The notes: a model not told the origin generated them from the sequence alone. A DNA stretch of 64,000 bases from Colwellia sp. M166 (GCF_024585285.1 NZ_CP040755.1:1240001-1304000); one strand, 5' to 3'; counted from the first letter of the stretch, positions 20,151 through 30,629 are shown. Translations and numbers: made by a program.

Positions 20151-20196
20151 TCACTCTTCTTAAATAAATAGTACTAATAATGAGAATAGTAGAGAC

Positions 20197-20226
20197 AAAA
20201 ATGGCAAGTCATTAACTTGCCATTTT
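20197..20226. terminator. Terminator-like hairpin between dsbC and recJ
   Basis: AAAATGGCAAGT-catta-ACTTGCCATTTT, a strong perfect stem with short T-runs on both strands. On the minus strand it would end or attenuate transcripts from dsbC before recJ. Confidence 0.75.
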
Positions 20227-20322
20227 CTAGATAAATAATCTGTTTCCATAAAACTTCAAGAAGCAGAGTTCGTTCAAACGTCCTGAAAGCCACATGCGGT
20301 ATGGATATAGCTATGGTTTACT

Positions 20323-21111
20323 TTATAAAGTAGTTTCCAATAACATAAATAATTTACTTGGCTCTTGATAACCAGGTACCATCATGCCGTTGGCTAACAT
20401 AATCGCTGGCGTTCCGGTAACTCCCACTTGACGACCAAAATTAAACTCTTCTTCAATGGGTTTATCACAAATACGGGCGGCAACATCAGCGCCAGTTTTT
20501 GCTTTGGTTAGGGCTTGTTGAGGGTCTTCATGACACCAAATTGAGCGTAAATCTTTAAAGCCTTGAGAATAATTACCCGTACGGTCTTTTACTCCTGCAC
20601 GTGGATACGCTAAGTAACGCACAGTAATACCTTTATCGTTATAATCTTCAATTTGTTCGTGCATTTTACGACAATAACCGCAGGTAATATCAGTAAAAAC
20701 AGTAACCACATACTTTTCATCTTTTGCTGGGAAAACAATCATGGCATCGGAGAATTTCGCCATCCCCTCAATACGTATTAATGCTAAGCTTGCTTCGGTC
20801 AAATTAGTCACATTATTACCTAGACCATACATTTTCCCTTGCAATAAAAATTCACCATCAGCACTAGCATAAAATAAGCCCTGATCAGTAACTACTTCAA
20901 CCAATCCAGCCATAGGAGATGGTTTAATGCTAGCAACATCAAGCCCTAAGGTATTAGTTAGTTTTGCTTTTACTGCATCAAAAGCTACAGGTTGTGCTGT
21001 AGCTAACATAACACTGTTTGCAACTGAGGTTGTTGGCTCAACATACGCGTTGACATTGTTGGCCAAACTTAACAGGCCAAGCGCTGCAGCCAATAAAAAC
21101 TTCTTAGACAT
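20323..21111 (-). CDS. dsbC: Thiol:disulfide interchange protein DsbC
   Basis: Periplasmic disulfide isomerase. 262 aa with a signal peptide (MSKKFLLAAALGLLSLANNVNA), an N-terminal dimerisation domain and a thioredoxin fold. The catalytic motif is CGYC in VTVFTDITCGYCRKMHEQ, and the cis-Pro region is GVTGTPAIMLANG. DsbC corrects wrong disulfides and is kept reduced by DsbD. A second Cys pair (IWCHEDP...ARICDK) matches the structural disulfide of DsbC. Divergent from fldB; the expected neighbour xerD is absent. Confidence 0.96.
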   Translation of the reverse strand: MSKKFLLAAALGLLSLANNVNAYVEPTTSVANSVMLATAQPVAFDAVKAKLTNTLGLDVASIKPSPMAGLVEVVTDQGLFYASADGEFLLQGKMYGLGNNVTNLTEASLALIRIEGMAKFSDAMIVFPAKDEKYVVTVFTDITCGYCRKMHEQIEDYNDKGITVRYLAYPRAGVKDRTGNYSQGFKDLRSIWCHEDPQQALTKAKTGADVAARICDKPIEEEFNFGRQVGVTGTPAIMLANGMMVPGYQEPSKLFMLLETTL

Positions 21112-21381
21112 AAATCAATTCCATACCTTGTTGAGAGAAAAGTGAGCGGAAAATTACATTTGTAATTTTAGGTAAACACAAAGACCGCTTTTAACGGACT
21201 AAAATTACAGTGAAAAGCATATAATTGCAATAACGCTTGATCAGCTAGAGCATATTTCACTTTAAAAATATTGTCAGCTCTGGCAATGGAAAGCTTCTTA
21301 TTTACTAAAATTTTGTTAAAATCCCGTCATTATTTCACTAACCATTTAGAATGGTTCGCAACAAACCTCGGTAATTTATCA

Positions 21382-21906
21382 ATGAACATCGCATTATTTT
21401 ATGGCTCAACCACTTGTTATACCGAAATAGCGGCAGAAAAGATTCAAGCAGAGCTTGGTAGCGATATCGTCAGTTTATTTAATATAAAAGACACTCCACT
21501 GGCAGAAATGGCTGACCACGAGGTTTTAATCTTAGGCATTTCTACTTGGGACTACGGTGAAATTCAAGAAGATTGGGAGTCACACTGGCCAGAAATAGCT
21601 GACATTGATCTTGAAGGTAAAATTGTCGCACTTTATGGTATGGGCGATCAAATTGGTTATACCGACTGGTTTCAAGATGCGCTCGGTATGCTGCATGAGC
21701 AAGTCCTTGCACAAGGAGGTTATGTCATAGGTTATTGGCCGAATGAAGGCTATGACTTTGCCACCTCAAAAGCATTAACAGCAGATGAGCAACATTTTGT
21801 TGGCTTAGCGCTTGATGAAGACAACCAATATGATGCTAGTGAAGAGCGTATTAAACGTTGGTGTGAACAAATAACCACTGAAATTGCCGATATTCTGTCG
21901 GATTAG
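21382..21906 (+). CDS. fldB: Flavodoxin FldB
   Basis: Small FMN electron carrier, 174 aa. FMN phosphate loop at the start ([18 protein letters not shown]), then [15 protein letters not shown] and [20 protein letters not shown], typical of long-chain flavodoxins of the FldB type. I chose the ATG at 21382, since the family starts directly at MNIALFYGS; the upstream extension is not protein-like. In E. coli fldB lies next to xerD-dsbC-recJ, and the same neighbourhood is seen here without xerD. Confidence 0.95.
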   Translation: MNIALFYGSTTCYTEIAAEKIQAELGSDIVSLFNIKDTPLAEMADHEVLILGISTWDYGEIQEDWESHWPEIADIDLEGKIVALYGMGDQIGYTDWFQDALGMLHEQVLAQGGYVIGYWPNEGYDFATSKALTADEQHFVGLALDEDNQYDASEERIKRWCEQITTEIADILSD

Positions 21907-22008
21907 TTAAAATATCATAATAAATAAACAAATTTGGCAAGATCTTTAGGATAAATATGATTTTGCCATTATAATGCGCAATTATTAATCCCCAAAGAAA
22001 ATTATTAC

Positions 22009-23241
22009 ATGTTTGAACAGTTTGACCTAGATTCCGCGTTATTAGGCGGCGTTGAAAATGCAGGCTTTAAAAAGCCAACGTCTATCCAAGAATTAGTACT
22101 TCCTGTGGCTATGACAGGCAAAGACGTATTAGCTTCAGCCCCAACAGGAACGGGAAAAACAGCGGCATTTATTTTACCTGCTGCTCAGCATTTATTAGAT
22201 TACCCTCGCAAAAATCCTGGTTTTCCGCGCGTGCTGATTTTATCGCCAACACGTGAACTTGCCATACAAACGCATGAGCAATGCGAAAAGTTAACCGCCT
22301 TAACCAAGATTAAATCAGCGGTCATTACTGGTGGTGTTAATTACGGTAGTCATAAAGAAGTGCTCACAGGTAATACCGATATTTTGGTTGCTACTCCAGG
22401 TAGATTGATGGAGTACATTGAAACGGAACAATTTGATAGTCGCGAAATTGAAATTTTAATTTTAGATGAAGCTGACCGTATGTTAACCATGGGTTTTGCA
22501 GAAACGATTAGTCGCATTGTTGCTGAAGCACGTTGGCGTAAACAAACCATGCTATTTTCTGCAACACTGGAAGGTTCTGCCGTGGTACGTTTTTCGCGTG
22601 AACTTCTCAATGAGCCGGTATTTTTAGAAGCGAACCCTTCTCGTAAAGAAAAAGCAAAAATTCATCAATGGATGCATTTAGCAGACGACAAAGATCATAA
22701 ATACGCTTTATTACTCAACTTATTGCAACAAGAAGACGTAGAGCGTGCGCTTGTTTTTGCCAATAAACGTGAAACTGTACAATACCTATCAGGCAAACTT
22801 TATGCTGACAACATGCCTTGTGTTTGGCTTGAAGGTAAAATGCAACAAGACAAACGCAACACCTCTGTCGAACGTTTACGTAATGGCACGGTGAGTGTTT
22901 TGGTCGCCACTGATATTGCTGAACGTGGTCTGGATATTGATGATATAACGCATGTTATAAACTTTGATTTGCCGCGCACTGCCGATATTTATTTACATCG
23001 CATTGGTCGTACTGGTCGAGCTGGTAATAAAGGCACCGCTATCTCATTGGTTGAAGCACATGACATGACAGTGATAGGTAAAATTGAGCGTTATATTAAA
23101 GAGCGCTTACCTCGCCGAGTAATTGAGACACTGAGACCAAAATATAAAGAAGCACGTGTGGCAATGAAAAAGGCGAAAGTCAAAAGAACCGTTGCACAAA
23201 AGAAAGCTAAAGCGAAAAAACAAGCAAAGCGTAATAAGTAA
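22009..23241 (+). CDS. srmB: ATP-dependent DEAD-box RNA helicase SrmB
   Basis: Helicase of early 50S ribosome assembly, often important in the cold. 410 aa. Motifs in order: FKKPTSIQELVLP (Q motif), APTGTGKT (I), PTRELA (Ia), TPGR (Ib), DEAD (II), SAT (III), then the C-terminal domain with ATDIAERGLDID (V) and HRIGRTGRAG (VI). A Lys-rich tail (VAMKKAKVKRTVAQKKAKAK) probably binds RNA. SrmB is preferred over RhlE or DeaD from the length and the MFEQFDLDSALL start; this is judged by eye. Confidence 0.88.
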   Translation: MFEQFDLDSALLGGVENAGFKKPTSIQELVLPVAMTGKDVLASAPTGTGKTAAFILPAAQHLLDYPRKNPGFPRVLILSPTRELAIQTHEQCEKLTALTKIKSAVITGGVNYGSHKEVLTGNTDILVATPGRLMEYIETEQFDSREIEILILDEADRMLTMGFAETISRIVAEARWRKQTMLFSATLEGSAVVRFSRELLNEPVFLEANPSRKEKAKIHQWMHLADDKDHKYALLLNLLQQEDVERALVFANKRETVQYLSGKLYADNMPCVWLEGKMQQDKRNTSVERLRNGTVSVLVATDIAERGLDIDDITHVINFDLPRTADIYLHRIGRTGRAGNKGTAISLVEAHDMTVIGKIERYIKERLPRRVIETLRPKYKEARVAMKKAKVKRTVAQKKAKAKKQAKRNK

Positions 23242-23249
23242 TAACTTAA

Positions 23250-23276
23250 CTTTCAGCTTTCAGCTTTCAGCTTTCA
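23250..23276 (+). repeat. 7-bp tandem repeat after srmB
   Basis: Just under four copies of the unit CTTTCAG, directly after the srmB stop and before its terminator. Possible slippage-prone tract in the 3' untranslated region. Confidence 0.8.
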
Positions 23277-23279
23277 AAT

Positions 23280-23320
23280 AAACCTAAACCTTAATGAGCA
23301 ACTGAAGGTTTAGGTTTTTT
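23280..23320 (+). terminator. srmB terminator
   Basis: Arms AAACCTAAACCTT and AAGGTTTAGGTTT with a 13-base loop, followed by a T-run. Strong Rho-independent form. Confidence 0.88.
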
Positions 23321-23573
23321 ATTTTTATCCTGCCAATATTATCTTAGCAAGCAGTTATTGCTGCTCTACAAAGCTCCACCTTTTAACCTATGCTGTTTTT
23401 CATCAAAGCTAGTTAATAGCAAATATTGTGTACAAATTTATTGCCAACTAAAAGTTATAACTTTTGTTTTTTTTAAAATTTCCATAGCACCAGCATATAA
23501 TTTCGTTTACATTAAGTCCTTACCGAAGAATGTTACAATATGTAATCTAAAACCTTTATATGATAATTAGTTG
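23321..23573 (+). promoter_or_regulatory. Upstream region of the fecR-like gene; no sigma-factor gene
   Basis: About 250 bp with no credible coding sequence. In most FecR/TonB-receptor sets an ECF sigma gene lies here; I see neither an intact one nor a recognisable remnant. A promoter for the fecR-like gene is expected. Confidence 0.45.
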
Positions 23574-24677
23574 ATGATAACCGAGACGTTAAACGATAAA
23601 AAATCGGTCCAAGAGCAAGCTAACCTCTGGATAACACGCCTTGATAAGGGATTATCTCGAGCCGAAAAACAGCAATTAATTGCATGGATCAATCAAGATG
23701 AATCTCATTATGCTGCTTTAAATAAAATTTCTTTCTTATGGAGTGATCTTGCTACTAGACACGAACTCAGTGGTTTATTTTCACATAAGGCAGAAACCAA
23801 GTCACAAAATGATTATTTCATGAAGGGATTATTAGCTGCAGGTTTGGCGTGCGTTGCATTATTAACAGCAAACCTTTTTAGCGACGTTAATAAAATATGG
23901 CCAAGCTCACAGCACCATGTCAACCCAGCGCTCGCATATCAAAAATATAGCAGCCAATATGGCGAACAAAAACAACTTACTTTAGACGATGGCAGTATTG
24001 TCGAACTCAATACCAATACCGTCATAGAAGTCGCTTATAGTAAACTTCAACGTAAAATAACCTTGATACGTGGGGAAGCTAAGTTTGATGTAGCAAAAGA
24101 TAAAAACCGCCCTTTTACTGTAGTTTCTGGCCATAATTCTTTTACCGCGCTTGGCACCATTTTTAACGTTCAGCGTGATAATATTAGCTCAGCTGAATTA
24201 CTGGTAAAAGAAGGTAGGGTATTAATTGCTGAAGCTAATGCCCCTGTTGATAAGTTACTGAACGCAATAAATACTCCAATTGAGCAGAATTCTCCTCACC
24301 TAAACCCTGCTCTTCGAAGCCCAAGCAATAACAACATTATTTCTGCTGGTGAAAAAGTCGCGATTGCTAATGATATTGCTTCTGAAAAACAGTCATTATC
24401 AGCGCAAGAAGTTAAACAAGAATTAGCCTGGCAGCAAGGCATATTGATTTTTGATGGCGAGCCACTCAAACAAGTATTAAAAGAAGTTCAGCGCTATAAC
24501 ACCATTAAATTTATGCCAATAGATAATGACCTAGCAAAGTTGCGAGTTTCTGGTTACTTTAAAACTAATGACCTTAACGCGCTATTACAGTCTCTTCATT
24601 ACAACTTTGCAATCGATGCTAAAAAAATAACAACAAATACCTATGCACTTTCTAGTAGCTCAAATACAAATCAATAA
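23574..24677 (+). CDS. FecR-family anti-sigma / signal-transducing membrane protein
   Basis: 367 aa. The N-terminal cytoplasmic part (about residues 10-55: QANLWITRLDKGLSRAEKQQ, WINQDESHYAALNKI) is the DUF4880 anti-sigma segment. One membrane helix follows (about 85-105, LLAAGLACVALLTANLF). Then comes the periplasmic FecR domain (LDDGSIVELNTNT, RGEAKFDVAKDKNRPFTV, ALGTIFNVQ) and a C-terminal DUF4974/STN-like region (GEPLKQVLKEVQRYN). FecR proteins carry the signal from a TonB receptor to an ECF sigma factor. The receptor follows 90 bp downstream, but no sigma gene is adjacent. ATG at 23574 is preferred over the preceding TTG. Confidence 0.9.
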   Translation: MITETLNDKKSVQEQANLWITRLDKGLSRAEKQQLIAWINQDESHYAALNKISFLWSDLATRHELSGLFSHKAETKSQNDYFMKGLLAAGLACVALLTANLFSDVNKIWPSSQHHVNPALAYQKYSSQYGEQKQLTLDDGSIVELNTNTVIEVAYSKLQRKITLIRGEAKFDVAKDKNRPFTVVSGHNSFTALGTIFNVQRDNISSAELLVKEGRVLIAEANAPVDKLLNAINTPIEQNSPHLNPALRSPSNNNIISAGEKVAIANDIASEKQSLSAQEVKQELAWQQGILIFDGEPLKQVLKEVQRYNTIKFMPIDNDLAKLRVSGYFKTNDLNALLQSLHYNFAIDAKKITTNTYALSSSSNTNQ

Positions 24678-24769
24678 TAACAAAAGCTTGTAACATACTG
24701 AGTAATTTTTAATTAAAATAGGCCGGTAACAAGTAATAAAATTAATGCTTCAACGGAATTTGGCTCTTG

Positions 24770-27646
24770 ATGAATAATACTTTTTACCTTTTGGGCTTAG
24801 ATAGAATAGCAATGCTATTTTCAGCATTTAACAAGCAATTGATATCGAGCATAATTGTACTGAGCTTTATGTCATTTTTTAGTAAAGCTGAGCAACTTAT
24901 CTATTTCGATATAACTGAAAAAAATGCTAACCAAGCACTGATCAATTTTGCTCAGCAAAGCCAACAAACTCTCCTTTTCTCATTTGAACTCGCAACGATA
25001 GCCCAAAGTACCCCTATTAAAGGTTATTACAGCACTGACTTTGCATTAAGAAAGTTATTAAGAAACTCTGGACTGACTTTTAGCAAAAATAACGACGGGG
25101 TAATTGCCATTATTGCCGACGAATCCCCGGTTGAAAAACTCATCGCTGTAACGACAAATGACAACCGTAAACAAAACATCCCGCCAGCTCAAGTCAGCAT
25201 AGAAAAAATAGCCATTGTTGGCAGCCGTACCGCTCGTCGATCCATTATCGATTTGCCAGTACCTGTTGATATACTCTCTTTTCAACAATTAAAACAATCA
25301 GGCCAGACGGATATTGGCAATATGCTACAAGCGGTTGCACCTTCTTTTAACTTTTCAAAATCAGCTATTAGTGATGGCAGCGATGTTTTACAACCAGCAA
25401 CACTGCGAGGTTTAGGCCCAGATCAAACCTTAGTGTTAGTCAATGGCAAACGTCGACATCAAGCCAGTTTAATTCATATCAACAACTCTGTTGGACGTGG
25501 CACAGCAGGTACTGACTTGAATGCCATTCCGCTAGCCGCAATTAAGCGCATTGAAATATTGCGTGACGGCGCCGCAGCGCAATATGGCTCCGATGCCATC
25601 GCTGGCGTGATTAACTTAGTGCTAAAAGATGACACTGCTCAAGATTACGTTGAAATGTCCTACGGGCAGTACGGTCAAGGTGATGGTGCTAGCCAACAAC
25701 TTGAGTTCAATAAAACCTTCAGCTTATTAGAACAAGGGTTTATTAATACTTCCTTAAGTATCAGTGACTTTCAAGCAACAAATCGCGCTGGTCAAGATGG
25801 CGCCTGTATTTATCAAGACTGTATTAGCATCGCACCTGAAAAATACTTTACTAGCAGCAATAATGAAATTACTGCCAATCGCCAAACATTTGAAATTGGT
25901 AATCCTAAATCACAACAGCAAGCGGTTGTGATCAATGCCGGTTACCCACTTGCTTTAGGTGAACTCTATGGCTTTGCTAGCTATTCTAAAAGAGATAATA
26001 CTTCTGCTGCTTTTTTCCGTACCGCTAGAGATAACAGTACTAACCCGCAACTACAAGACGGGCAAGCAACAGTAAACAATGGTTACTTACCTAAAATTGC
26101 CACCAGTATCAAAGACATGTCAGTCAATTTAGGCTACGCCTTCGATCTCGATAATGGCACCGCTATTGATGCATCATATACCTATGGTAAGAACTCACTT
26201 AACTACTGGACAAAAAACTCTATTAACGCCTCGTATGCTAACTTTCTACGTTATCATGAGGCACAGGCTGCAGATGATATTCGTACAACAATTCCGCGTA
26301 CAGCTCACGCTTATGATTTATCATTATCTTTACAAACTTTAAATTTAGATATTATGCAGGATCTTGACTGGGCAACCTTAGCTGTAGGGTTTGAGCTTAG
26401 ACGTGATCATTATCAAGTTGAAGCCGGTGAAAAATACAGCTACTTTGATTACAACACTCTAGATAACCAAGCCCAGTATAACCATGACGCTATTGCTGGA
26501 ATACAAGGATTTCCGGGTATTGCCCCTGATGCAGTCGTTGACGAACAACGTTATGTTCGCTCTGCATACCTAGAACTAGAGCAACAGCTTAGCTCTGATA
26601 TATCGCTAAATAGTGCCTTGAGATATGATGACTATGATGATTTTGGTGCCTCGACAAACCTTAAAGTTGCGGCATACTGGCAGAGTAATAACTGGCTAAC
26701 TTATCGAGCGGCCTTCAATACCGGTTTTCGAGCCCCGTCCATGCAACAACTTTACTTTAATAACACCAGTACCCAGTTTTTAGTAAACAACGATGGCCAA
26801 CTGATCGGTCAAAAAGTCGCAACTTTCAGAAATGATAGTAACTTAGCTCGCAGCATAGGTATTTCAAAGTTAACAGAAGAAAGCTCAAAAAATTTGAGTT
26901 TGGGCGCTGTTGCAAGCTTGAGCAATGGCCTTACCATCACATTTGATTATTATCATATCAGCATTGACGACAGAATTGTCTTGAGCAGTAGTCTTTGCTC
27001 TGGAGAGAATACCGTATTAGACCAAGCATTAATGGTTGAAAATGTTGATAAAGCACAAGTGTTTTTAAATGGTATTGATAGCACAACACAAGGTGTAGAC
27101 CTTATTGCCACTTGGCAATATCCAATTTTCCAAGGCGTACTTGACTTGACTTTAGCGGCGAATTTTACCGACACCAAAGTGAGTCAATTATTTACGCCAA
27201 AAAGCAGTGCTTTAAATAACTTACCGGTAGAGCAGGTATTTTCCCAACATGACATCGCCATTATCGAAAGTTGGCAGCCGAAAAACCGTATCAATTTTAA
27301 CATTAATTATCAGCAAAAAAATTGGCTGTTTAATTTAACATTCAATCGTTTTGGACAATACAGCGTACTTGATGGCGATAAACAAACATACTCAGCCAAG
27401 CTGTTAACCGATGTACGGGCTGAGTACCATATTAATGAAAGTACCAAGGTCTACTTTGGCAGTAATAACCTATTTGATGTCTACCCTGATAAAAATACTA
27501 TCGGCAACTCAAGGCAAGGCCAGATCGTTGATGACGCAGGTAATACCATTGTTGATAGTGATGGCGTATTTGAATATTCCCGCCGCTCGGCACCATTTGG
27601 CTATAACGGTGCCTATTTCTATGCCGGTATTGCGCTGAACTTTTAA
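24770..27646 (+). CDS. TonB-dependent outer-membrane receptor, transducer type (STN domain)
   Basis: About 958 aa. A hydrophobic signal region (SSIIVLSFMSFF) is followed by an STN signalling domain (about 45-115: FDITEKNANQALINFAQQS, LRKLLRNSGLTF), a plug domain (about 165-285: TLRGLGPDQTLVLVNGKRRH, IKRIEILRDGAAAQYGSDAI) and a C-terminal 22-strand barrel ending in Phe (YAGIALNF), the outer-membrane assembly signal. The STN domain means it should signal to the FecR-like protein encoded just upstream. The substrate is unknown; the plug resembles receptors without a clear siderophore signature. The exact start is uncertain, because an ATG at about codon 22 would give a tighter signal peptide. 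Confidence 0.92.
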   Translation: MNNTFYLLGLDRIAMLFSAFNKQLISSIIVLSFMSFFSKAEQLIYFDITEKNANQALINFAQQSQQTLLFSFELATIAQSTPIKGYYSTDFALRKLLRNSGLTFSKNNDGVIAIIADESPVEKLIAVTTNDNRKQNIPPAQVSIEKIAIVGSRTARRSIIDLPVPVDILSFQQLKQSGQTDIGNMLQAVAPSFNFSKSAISDGSDVLQPATLRGLGPDQTLVLVNGKRRHQASLIHINNSVGRGTAGTDLNAIPLAAIKRIEILRDGAAAQYGSDAIAGVINLVLKDDTAQDYVEMSYGQYGQGDGASQQLEFNKTFSLLEQGFINTSLSISDFQATNRAGQDGACIYQDCISIAPEKYFTSSNNEITANRQTFEIGNPKSQQQAVVINAGYPLALGELYGFASYSKRDNTSAAFFRTARDNSTNPQLQDGQATVNNGYLPKIATSIKDMSVNLGYAFDLDNGTAIDASYTYGKNSLNYWTKNSINASYANFLRYHEAQAADDIRTTIPRTAHAYDLSLSLQTLNLDIMQDLDWATLAVGFELRRDHYQVEAGEKYSYFDYNTLDNQAQYNHDAIAGIQGFPGIAPDAVVDEQRYVRSAYLELEQQLSSDISLNSALRYDDYDDFGASTNLKVAAYWQSNNWLTYRAAFNTGFRAPSMQQLYFNNTSTQFLVNNDGQLIGQKVATFRNDSNLARSIGISKLTEESSKNLSLGAVASLSNGLTITFDYYHISIDDRIVLSSSLCSGENTVLDQALMVENVDKAQVFLNGIDSTTQGVDLIATWQYPIFQGVLDLTLAANFTDTKVSQLFTPKSSALNNLPVEQVFSQHDIAIIESWQPKNRINFNINYQQKNWLFNLTFNRFGQYSVLDGDKQTYSAKLLTDVRAEYHINESTKVYFGSNNLFDVYPDKNTIGNSRQGQIVDDAGNTIVDSDGVFEYSRRSAPFGYNGAYFYAGIALNF

Positions 27647-27659
27647 TGCAAAGCTGACA

Positions 27660-28238
27660 TTAATTTAAGGCATCAGCACGCCAGAACTTAGTGCCCTTAA
27701 TGGTTGCTTGCAATGCTAAGCCACTTTCGGTCAAAGTATAAACTGTGACATCACCATAATAAGCTTCACCTTCAACTGAACCGCCTTTGTTACCCGCCTT
27801 CGCCGATGCATCAGCATTACCACCAAACGTCCAGCCACTATTAACAAAATGATTCATGGCGTCTTTGCTATGGAAAACCATAACAATACGGTAGTCTTTC
27901 ACTCCGAGACCTAGACCAATACCACCTTCTGCCATATTCATATAGGTATGTGTGTTTTTCTGGTTATCTTTAACGACACCATAGCCAGTGCCTGCAGCGA
28001 TAAAAATTAAATTAATATTAGCATTTGAAAATACCGCATAGCCAGGCGCGGCACTTAATTGCTCACGGGTATCAGGTTTATTAGCAAACAGTTGTGTTAA
28101 CACCGTATCCTTCATTTGTAATATTTTTTGCTGTTGCTCAACTTTATTACCGTCGCCCATAGTTGCACACGCGGTTAGTGTCAAAGTAATGAGTACATAG
28201 AAAATCGACTTAATTGTAATTGTTTGACGCATATTCAT
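27660..28238 (-). CDS. SYLF (YSC84-like) domain lipoprotein
   Basis: 192 aa with a lipobox (LTLTACAT, Cys about residue 23). The SYLF/DUF500 domain follows: LSAAPGYAVFSNANINLIFIA, AAGTGYGVVKDN, EGGIGLGLGVKDYRIVMVF, ending with GEAYYGDVTVYTLTESGLAL. SYLF domains bind phospholipid in eukaryotes; the bacterial role is unknown, probably at the envelope. RBS AAGG precedes the ATG at good spacing. Convergent with the TonB receptor gene, whose stop is 14 bp away. Confidence 0.88.
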   Translation of the reverse strand: MNMRQTITIKSIFYVLITLTLTACATMGDGNKVEQQQKILQMKDTVLTQLFANKPDTREQLSAAPGYAVFSNANINLIFIAAGTGYGVVKDNQKNTHTYMNMAEGGIGLGLGVKDYRIVMVFHSKDAMNHFVNSGWTFGGNADASAKAGNKGGSVEGEAYYGDVTVYTLTESGLALQATIKGTKFWRADALN

Positions 28239-28379
28239 GATAAACCTTTTTATTAATATCAGCTTATTGAGCTTAGCAGAGAAATACTGACTTAAGAGGT
28301 CAATGTAATAACAACTGACCTAAACCGCTAAAATATCAGCGCGAATCAGACACTAGGCATAATTGCTCCTAGCATATAA

Positions 28380-29153
28380 TTATGTTTCTTTACGAGTAAA
28401 CACCCAGTTGTTGCCTTTACTTAATTCACTCGAATATTGATAGCCAGCAACATCAAACGCTTTTAATTTTTCCACATCACTGATTTGGTTTTCAATAATA
28501 TAACGCGCCATTAAACCTCGGGCTTTTTTCGCATAAAAGCTGATCATTTTAAATTGACCATTTTTCCAATCTTTAAATGCCGGTGTTATCACCTCAGCTT
28601 TTAATACTTTTTTATTCACTGATTTAAAGTACTCATTAGACGCTAAGTTAATCAATATCTTGTCACCTTGAGCAGCAAGTGCTGCATTTAAGTGCTCAGT
28701 GATAATATCCCCCCAAAATTGGTATAAGTTACTACCACGTTCATTATCGAGTTTCTTGCCCATCTCGAGTCGATAAGCCTGCATCAGATCTAATGGTCTT
28801 AATAAGCCATATAAGCCTGATAAAATCCGCATATGCTGCTGAGCAAAAGCAAAGTCATCATCAGTGAAAGAGTTAGCATCCAAGCCAGCGTATACATCAC
28901 CATTAAAAGCCAATATTGCTTGTCTAGCATTCTCAGGTGTAAAAGGTGTTGTCCACTCACCAAAACGCGCCGCATTTAAGCCCGCTAATTTATCACTGAT
29001 TGACATTAATGAACTAATATCAGCTGGTGTTAGTGTTTTACACTTTTTCATCAGTACTTTACTGTGTGTTAACAACTCCGGTTGAGAGAATTTTTCAGTA
29101 GCAACAGTAGACTCATAGTCTAGATTTTTAGCGGGAGAAACAACAAGCAACAT
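28380..29153 (-). CDS. yaaA: Peroxide stress protein YaaA
   Basis: YaaA/DUF328 family, 257 aa, full length. In E. coli YaaA is induced by OxyR, lowers free iron under peroxide stress and has a DNA-binding fold. Signatures: [15 protein letters not shown] at the start, [73 protein letters not shown]. Single gene, no obvious OxyR site read by eye. Confidence 0.96.
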   Translation of the reverse strand: MLLVVSPAKNLDYESTVATEKFSQPELLTHSKVLMKKCKTLTPADISSLMSISDKLAGLNAARFGEWTTPFTPENARQAILAFNGDVYAGLDANSFTDDDFAFAQQHMRILSGLYGLLRPLDLMQAYRLEMGKKLDNERGSNLYQFWGDIITEHLNAALAAQGDKILINLASNEYFKSVNKKVLKAEVITPAFKDWKNGQFKMISFYAKKARGLMARYIIENQISDVEKLKAFDVAGYQYSSELSKGNNWVFTRKET

Positions 29154-29502
29154 GATTTATTTACTCTATCTTTAAAATTTTTGCCACTATAGCATAAGAA
29201 AAAACCAATATAACAGCCATTCCATTAACTGTTTGCTGCGGCATCTGACCACGAATGATTTATTAACATGGCTTCAGCGAATAATTTCGCCGACTCATTA
29301 ACCGATGTAAGATACGATAGCCTTTTTATCTAAGTTATTTCATTATCACCCTTGCTAATTTATGAAAATTTGATACTAATATAGGTGAATAAGACAGATA
29401 CCTAGCAATTTCAATCTATGTTGCTCGAAAAACGTTGTAATACTTCACTAAAATTAACTAAGACATTCATCTGATTCCATTATTAATATCAAGGGACATG
29501 TT
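29154..29502. other. Intergenic region between yaaA and talB
   Basis: About 350 bp between divergent genes; must contain both promoters. No gene, strong hairpin or repeat seen. Confidence 0.4.
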
Positions 29503-30456
29503 ATGACCGATCAACTTTCTCAATTAAAAAAAATGACCACTGTTGTTGCCGATACCGGCGATATCGAAGCTATTGCTAAGTTTCAACCGCAAGACGCCAC
29601 AACCAATCCATCTTTATTATTAAAAGCGGCTGCTTTACCTAATTATCAACAATTATTAGCCACCGCTGTGAAGTGGGCTAAAACTCAATCTAACGATGCG
29701 ACACAACAAGTTATTGATGCCGCCGATAAGCTTTCAGTACTCATTGGCTTAGAAATTTTAAAAATAGTACCCGGTAGAATATCAACAGAAGTTGATGCGC
29801 GTTTATCGTTTGATACGCAAGCATCAATTACTAAAGCCCACAAGCTGATTGCCATGTATAACGAAGCAGGTATTAGCAATGATCGTATATTGATCAAGAT
29901 TGCCTCAACATGGGAAGGTATAAAAGCGGCCGAGCAATTAGAACGCGAAGGTATTAATTGTAACCTAACCTTGCTATTTAACTTTGCCCAAGCCCAAGCC
30001 TGTGCTGAAGCCAACATTTACCTGATATCTCCTTTTGTAGGTCGCATTTTAGACTGGTACAAAAAAGACACCGGGCGCAGTGAATACCCAGCTAGCGAAG
30101 ATCCCGGTGTAGTGTCGGTGACCAGCATCTATAACTATTACAAAGCTAAGGGCCATAACACTGTAGTTATGGGGGCCAGCTTTCGAAATATTGATGAAAT
30201 ACTTGAATTGGCCGGTTGTGATCGATTAACCATCAGTCCTAATCTGATGGACGAATTAGCAAATTCAACCGCAACAATCAGCCAAAAATTATTCAGCGAA
30301 CAAGCACCGTTAGCCAATAAAGCACCACTTAGCGAAGCACAATTTAGATGGCAAATGAATCAAGACGCCATGGCAACAGAAAAACTCGCGGAAGGCATTC
30401 GAAACTTCACCATTGACCAAGTAAAACTTGAGCAACAATTAACAGCTTTGCTTTAA
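29503..30456 (+). CDS. talB: Transaldolase
   Basis: Non-oxidative pentose phosphate pathway: moves a dihydroxyacetone unit between sedoheptulose-7-phosphate and glyceraldehyde-3-phosphate. 317 aa, class I type. Signatures: [13 protein letters not shown] near the N-terminus, the Schiff-base Lys in [12 protein letters not shown] (about residue 132), and [17 protein letters not shown]. Start [20 protein letters not shown] is the family start. A single gene; RBS AGGGA. Confidence 0.97.
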   Translation: MTDQLSQLKKMTTVVADTGDIEAIAKFQPQDATTNPSLLLKAAALPNYQQLLATAVKWAKTQSNDATQQVIDAADKLSVLIGLEILKIVPGRISTEVDARLSFDTQASITKAHKLIAMYNEAGISNDRILIKIASTWEGIKAAEQLEREGINCNLTLLFNFAQAQACAEANIYLISPFVGRILDWYKKDTGRSEYPASEDPGVVSVTSIYNYYKAKGHNTVVMGASFRNIDEILELAGCDRLTISPNLMDELANSTATISQKLFSEQAPLANKAPLSEAQFRWQMNQDAMATEKLAEGIRNFTIDQVKLEQQLTALL

Positions 30457-30629
30457 GCCATACTTGGCAAACATAAGCTTAAAGGCTTACCTAAACACTT
30501 AAATAGCGCCATTTTAAAATTTGAAACAGTGAAAACCATGAATTTGTCACCAAAGTGCAAAAAAATGTTTCTTTTCCATACAGAACTGTGTTATTAAACA
30601 GCTGCAGTTGTAGAAAAAAGGAACATACC

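Noticed and set aside
23358..23570. A 70-codon frame just upstream of the fecR-like gene, as a possible sigma-factor remnant
   Set aside because: The translation is Cys/Phe/Lys-rich with no sigma region 2 or 4 motif and no RBS; it reads as non-coding AT-rich DNA.
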